A program made the translations under genes and the position numbers. A stretch of 64,000 nucleotides of DNA from Stomoxys calcitrans. Lineage: Eukaryota > Arthropoda > Insecta > Diptera > Muscidae. The stretch's first letter is position 1, and each line of letters begins with the position of its first letter. The stretch lies in assembly GCF_963082655.1 (NCBI RefSeq), contig NC_081553.1:206671435-206735434 (forward strand), written 5' to 3'. Shown piece by piece: positions 63,256 to 64,000 of the stretch. The notes under the pieces were generated by a model. That model saw nothing but the letters and a program-made list of their open reading frames with translations. It ran no database searches and had not been told where the DNA came from.

Positions 63256-64000
63256 TCATTCACTTTCCATTTGACTCTTATCGTGTTAATCTTTCATTTA
63301 GTTGATCTTACTATTGTTAAATAAAATACGTTGTAAAATAAACAAAATATCCAGATCATCACACCATTATTCTCCAATGTAAGCATGTAGAGAAAAATAA
63401 AAAAAATCCTTCCAACTTCTAACAATTTACGCTTGACCTAAAATACTGAAAAAAATGCCCCTATATTTCGGCGAAAACATAAAATTCTAGATACCATGTA
63501 AAGATTATCCGGCTCGTATATGGTAGACAATAAACGACGCCTGCAATCTTCCTTGCAAGCGTCTGAATGTAATTTTAATGTTATCGATGTACATAAAAGC
63601 CATCATAAAAAAATCCATATTTAATAATATAATTTCAATTAATTTCTTCACTTCATAAAAATATCCCCCTGCTTCTGCAAATGCAACCGAAAAGCACAGG
63701 AAACAAAAACACATTATCAGCGATATGGCAGAGGGATGTTGGTGTTATGTTAAGCATAAGCGAGTGTGTGTGTGTGTTTGCCATTTATTGTGTGGGTCTA
63801 TGCTTGAGAGAAAATGCGTTGGTGTGTAATACGAGTTGGTATTTTGCAAAATATTAATTCAATTTAGAATAATTTGCCAATGGCAGTCTTGCAAAACAAA
63901 ATAAATGATTATCGCATACCACAACCTTATGGGGGATCTCGGTTTGTGCGCAATACTTTAAAGAGGATTGATTCATGAGATATATCAACGAAAAGGAAAA
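63256..64000. other. Non-repetitive AT-rich interval to window end
   Basis: Has a (GT)n run at 63763-63777 and no recognisable gene or element. Confidence 0.45.

Overview
This is a gene-poor, repeat-saturated stretch of a dipteran nuclear genome, most probably a muscid or other calyptrate fly. The evidence is: the DINE-1/mini-me type core ((TA)n, a conserved core, then (GTCY)n) seen repeatedly; TA-flanked mariner-type MITEs; and degenerate insect non-LTR retrotransposons of several lineages. I found no convincing host protein-coding exon, rRNA gene, functional tRNA gene, CRISPR array or bacterial-type operon. The window is probably intergenic or intronic; the sequence does not decide which, and the species cannot be fixed from it.

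Layout. 0-9 kb: a non-LTR endonuclease scrap, SINEs, a fold-back mariner-type element, RNase H and endonuclease fragments, then three DINE-like elements, two of them carrying MITEs. 9.9-17 kb: one RTE-like non-LTR element on the minus strand, split by at least four later insertions: a MITE that itself contains a DINE-like element, a 50-bp SINE fragment with target duplication, a plain MITE, and a complete DINE-like element. 17-23.5 kb: a second copy of the MITE-with-DINE composite, then tandem-unit elements that begin CTAGCTG. 25-36 kb: more CTAGCTG elements, reverse-transcriptase fragments with deleted RNase H, DINE-like elements, SINEs and a Jockey-like fragment. 36.3-38.7 kb: a 31-bp satellite whose unit is a perfect hairpin. 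40.8-41.5 kb: a minisatellite of about forty 18-bp units. 41.9-45.1 kb: a CTAGCTG element split by a DINE-like element. 46.6-49.2 kb: R1-like and RNase H fragments. 49.4-51.9 kb: a DINE-like element with a second fold-back element and a 200-base assembly gap. 53-64 kb: further DINE-like elements, SINEs and RNase H retroelement fragments. Between these lie about ten stretches of 0.5-1.5 kb of AT-rich sequence with microsatellites and no recognisable gene.

How the pieces interact. The window is a record of nested insertion. MITEs sit inside DINE-like elements and DINE-like elements sit inside MITEs, so both were active over overlapping periods. SINEs have inserted into DINE-like, CTAGCTG and non-LTR elements, in the best cases leaving 11-14 bp target duplications expected of L1-type target-primed insertion. 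The strongest observations are the two MITE/DINE composites with the same internal junction, the fold-back mariner-type element with 196-bp arms carrying the transposase N-terminus at both ends, two tRNA-derived SINE families, and the hairpin satellite. I see no sign of an undescribed defence, secretion or metabolic system.
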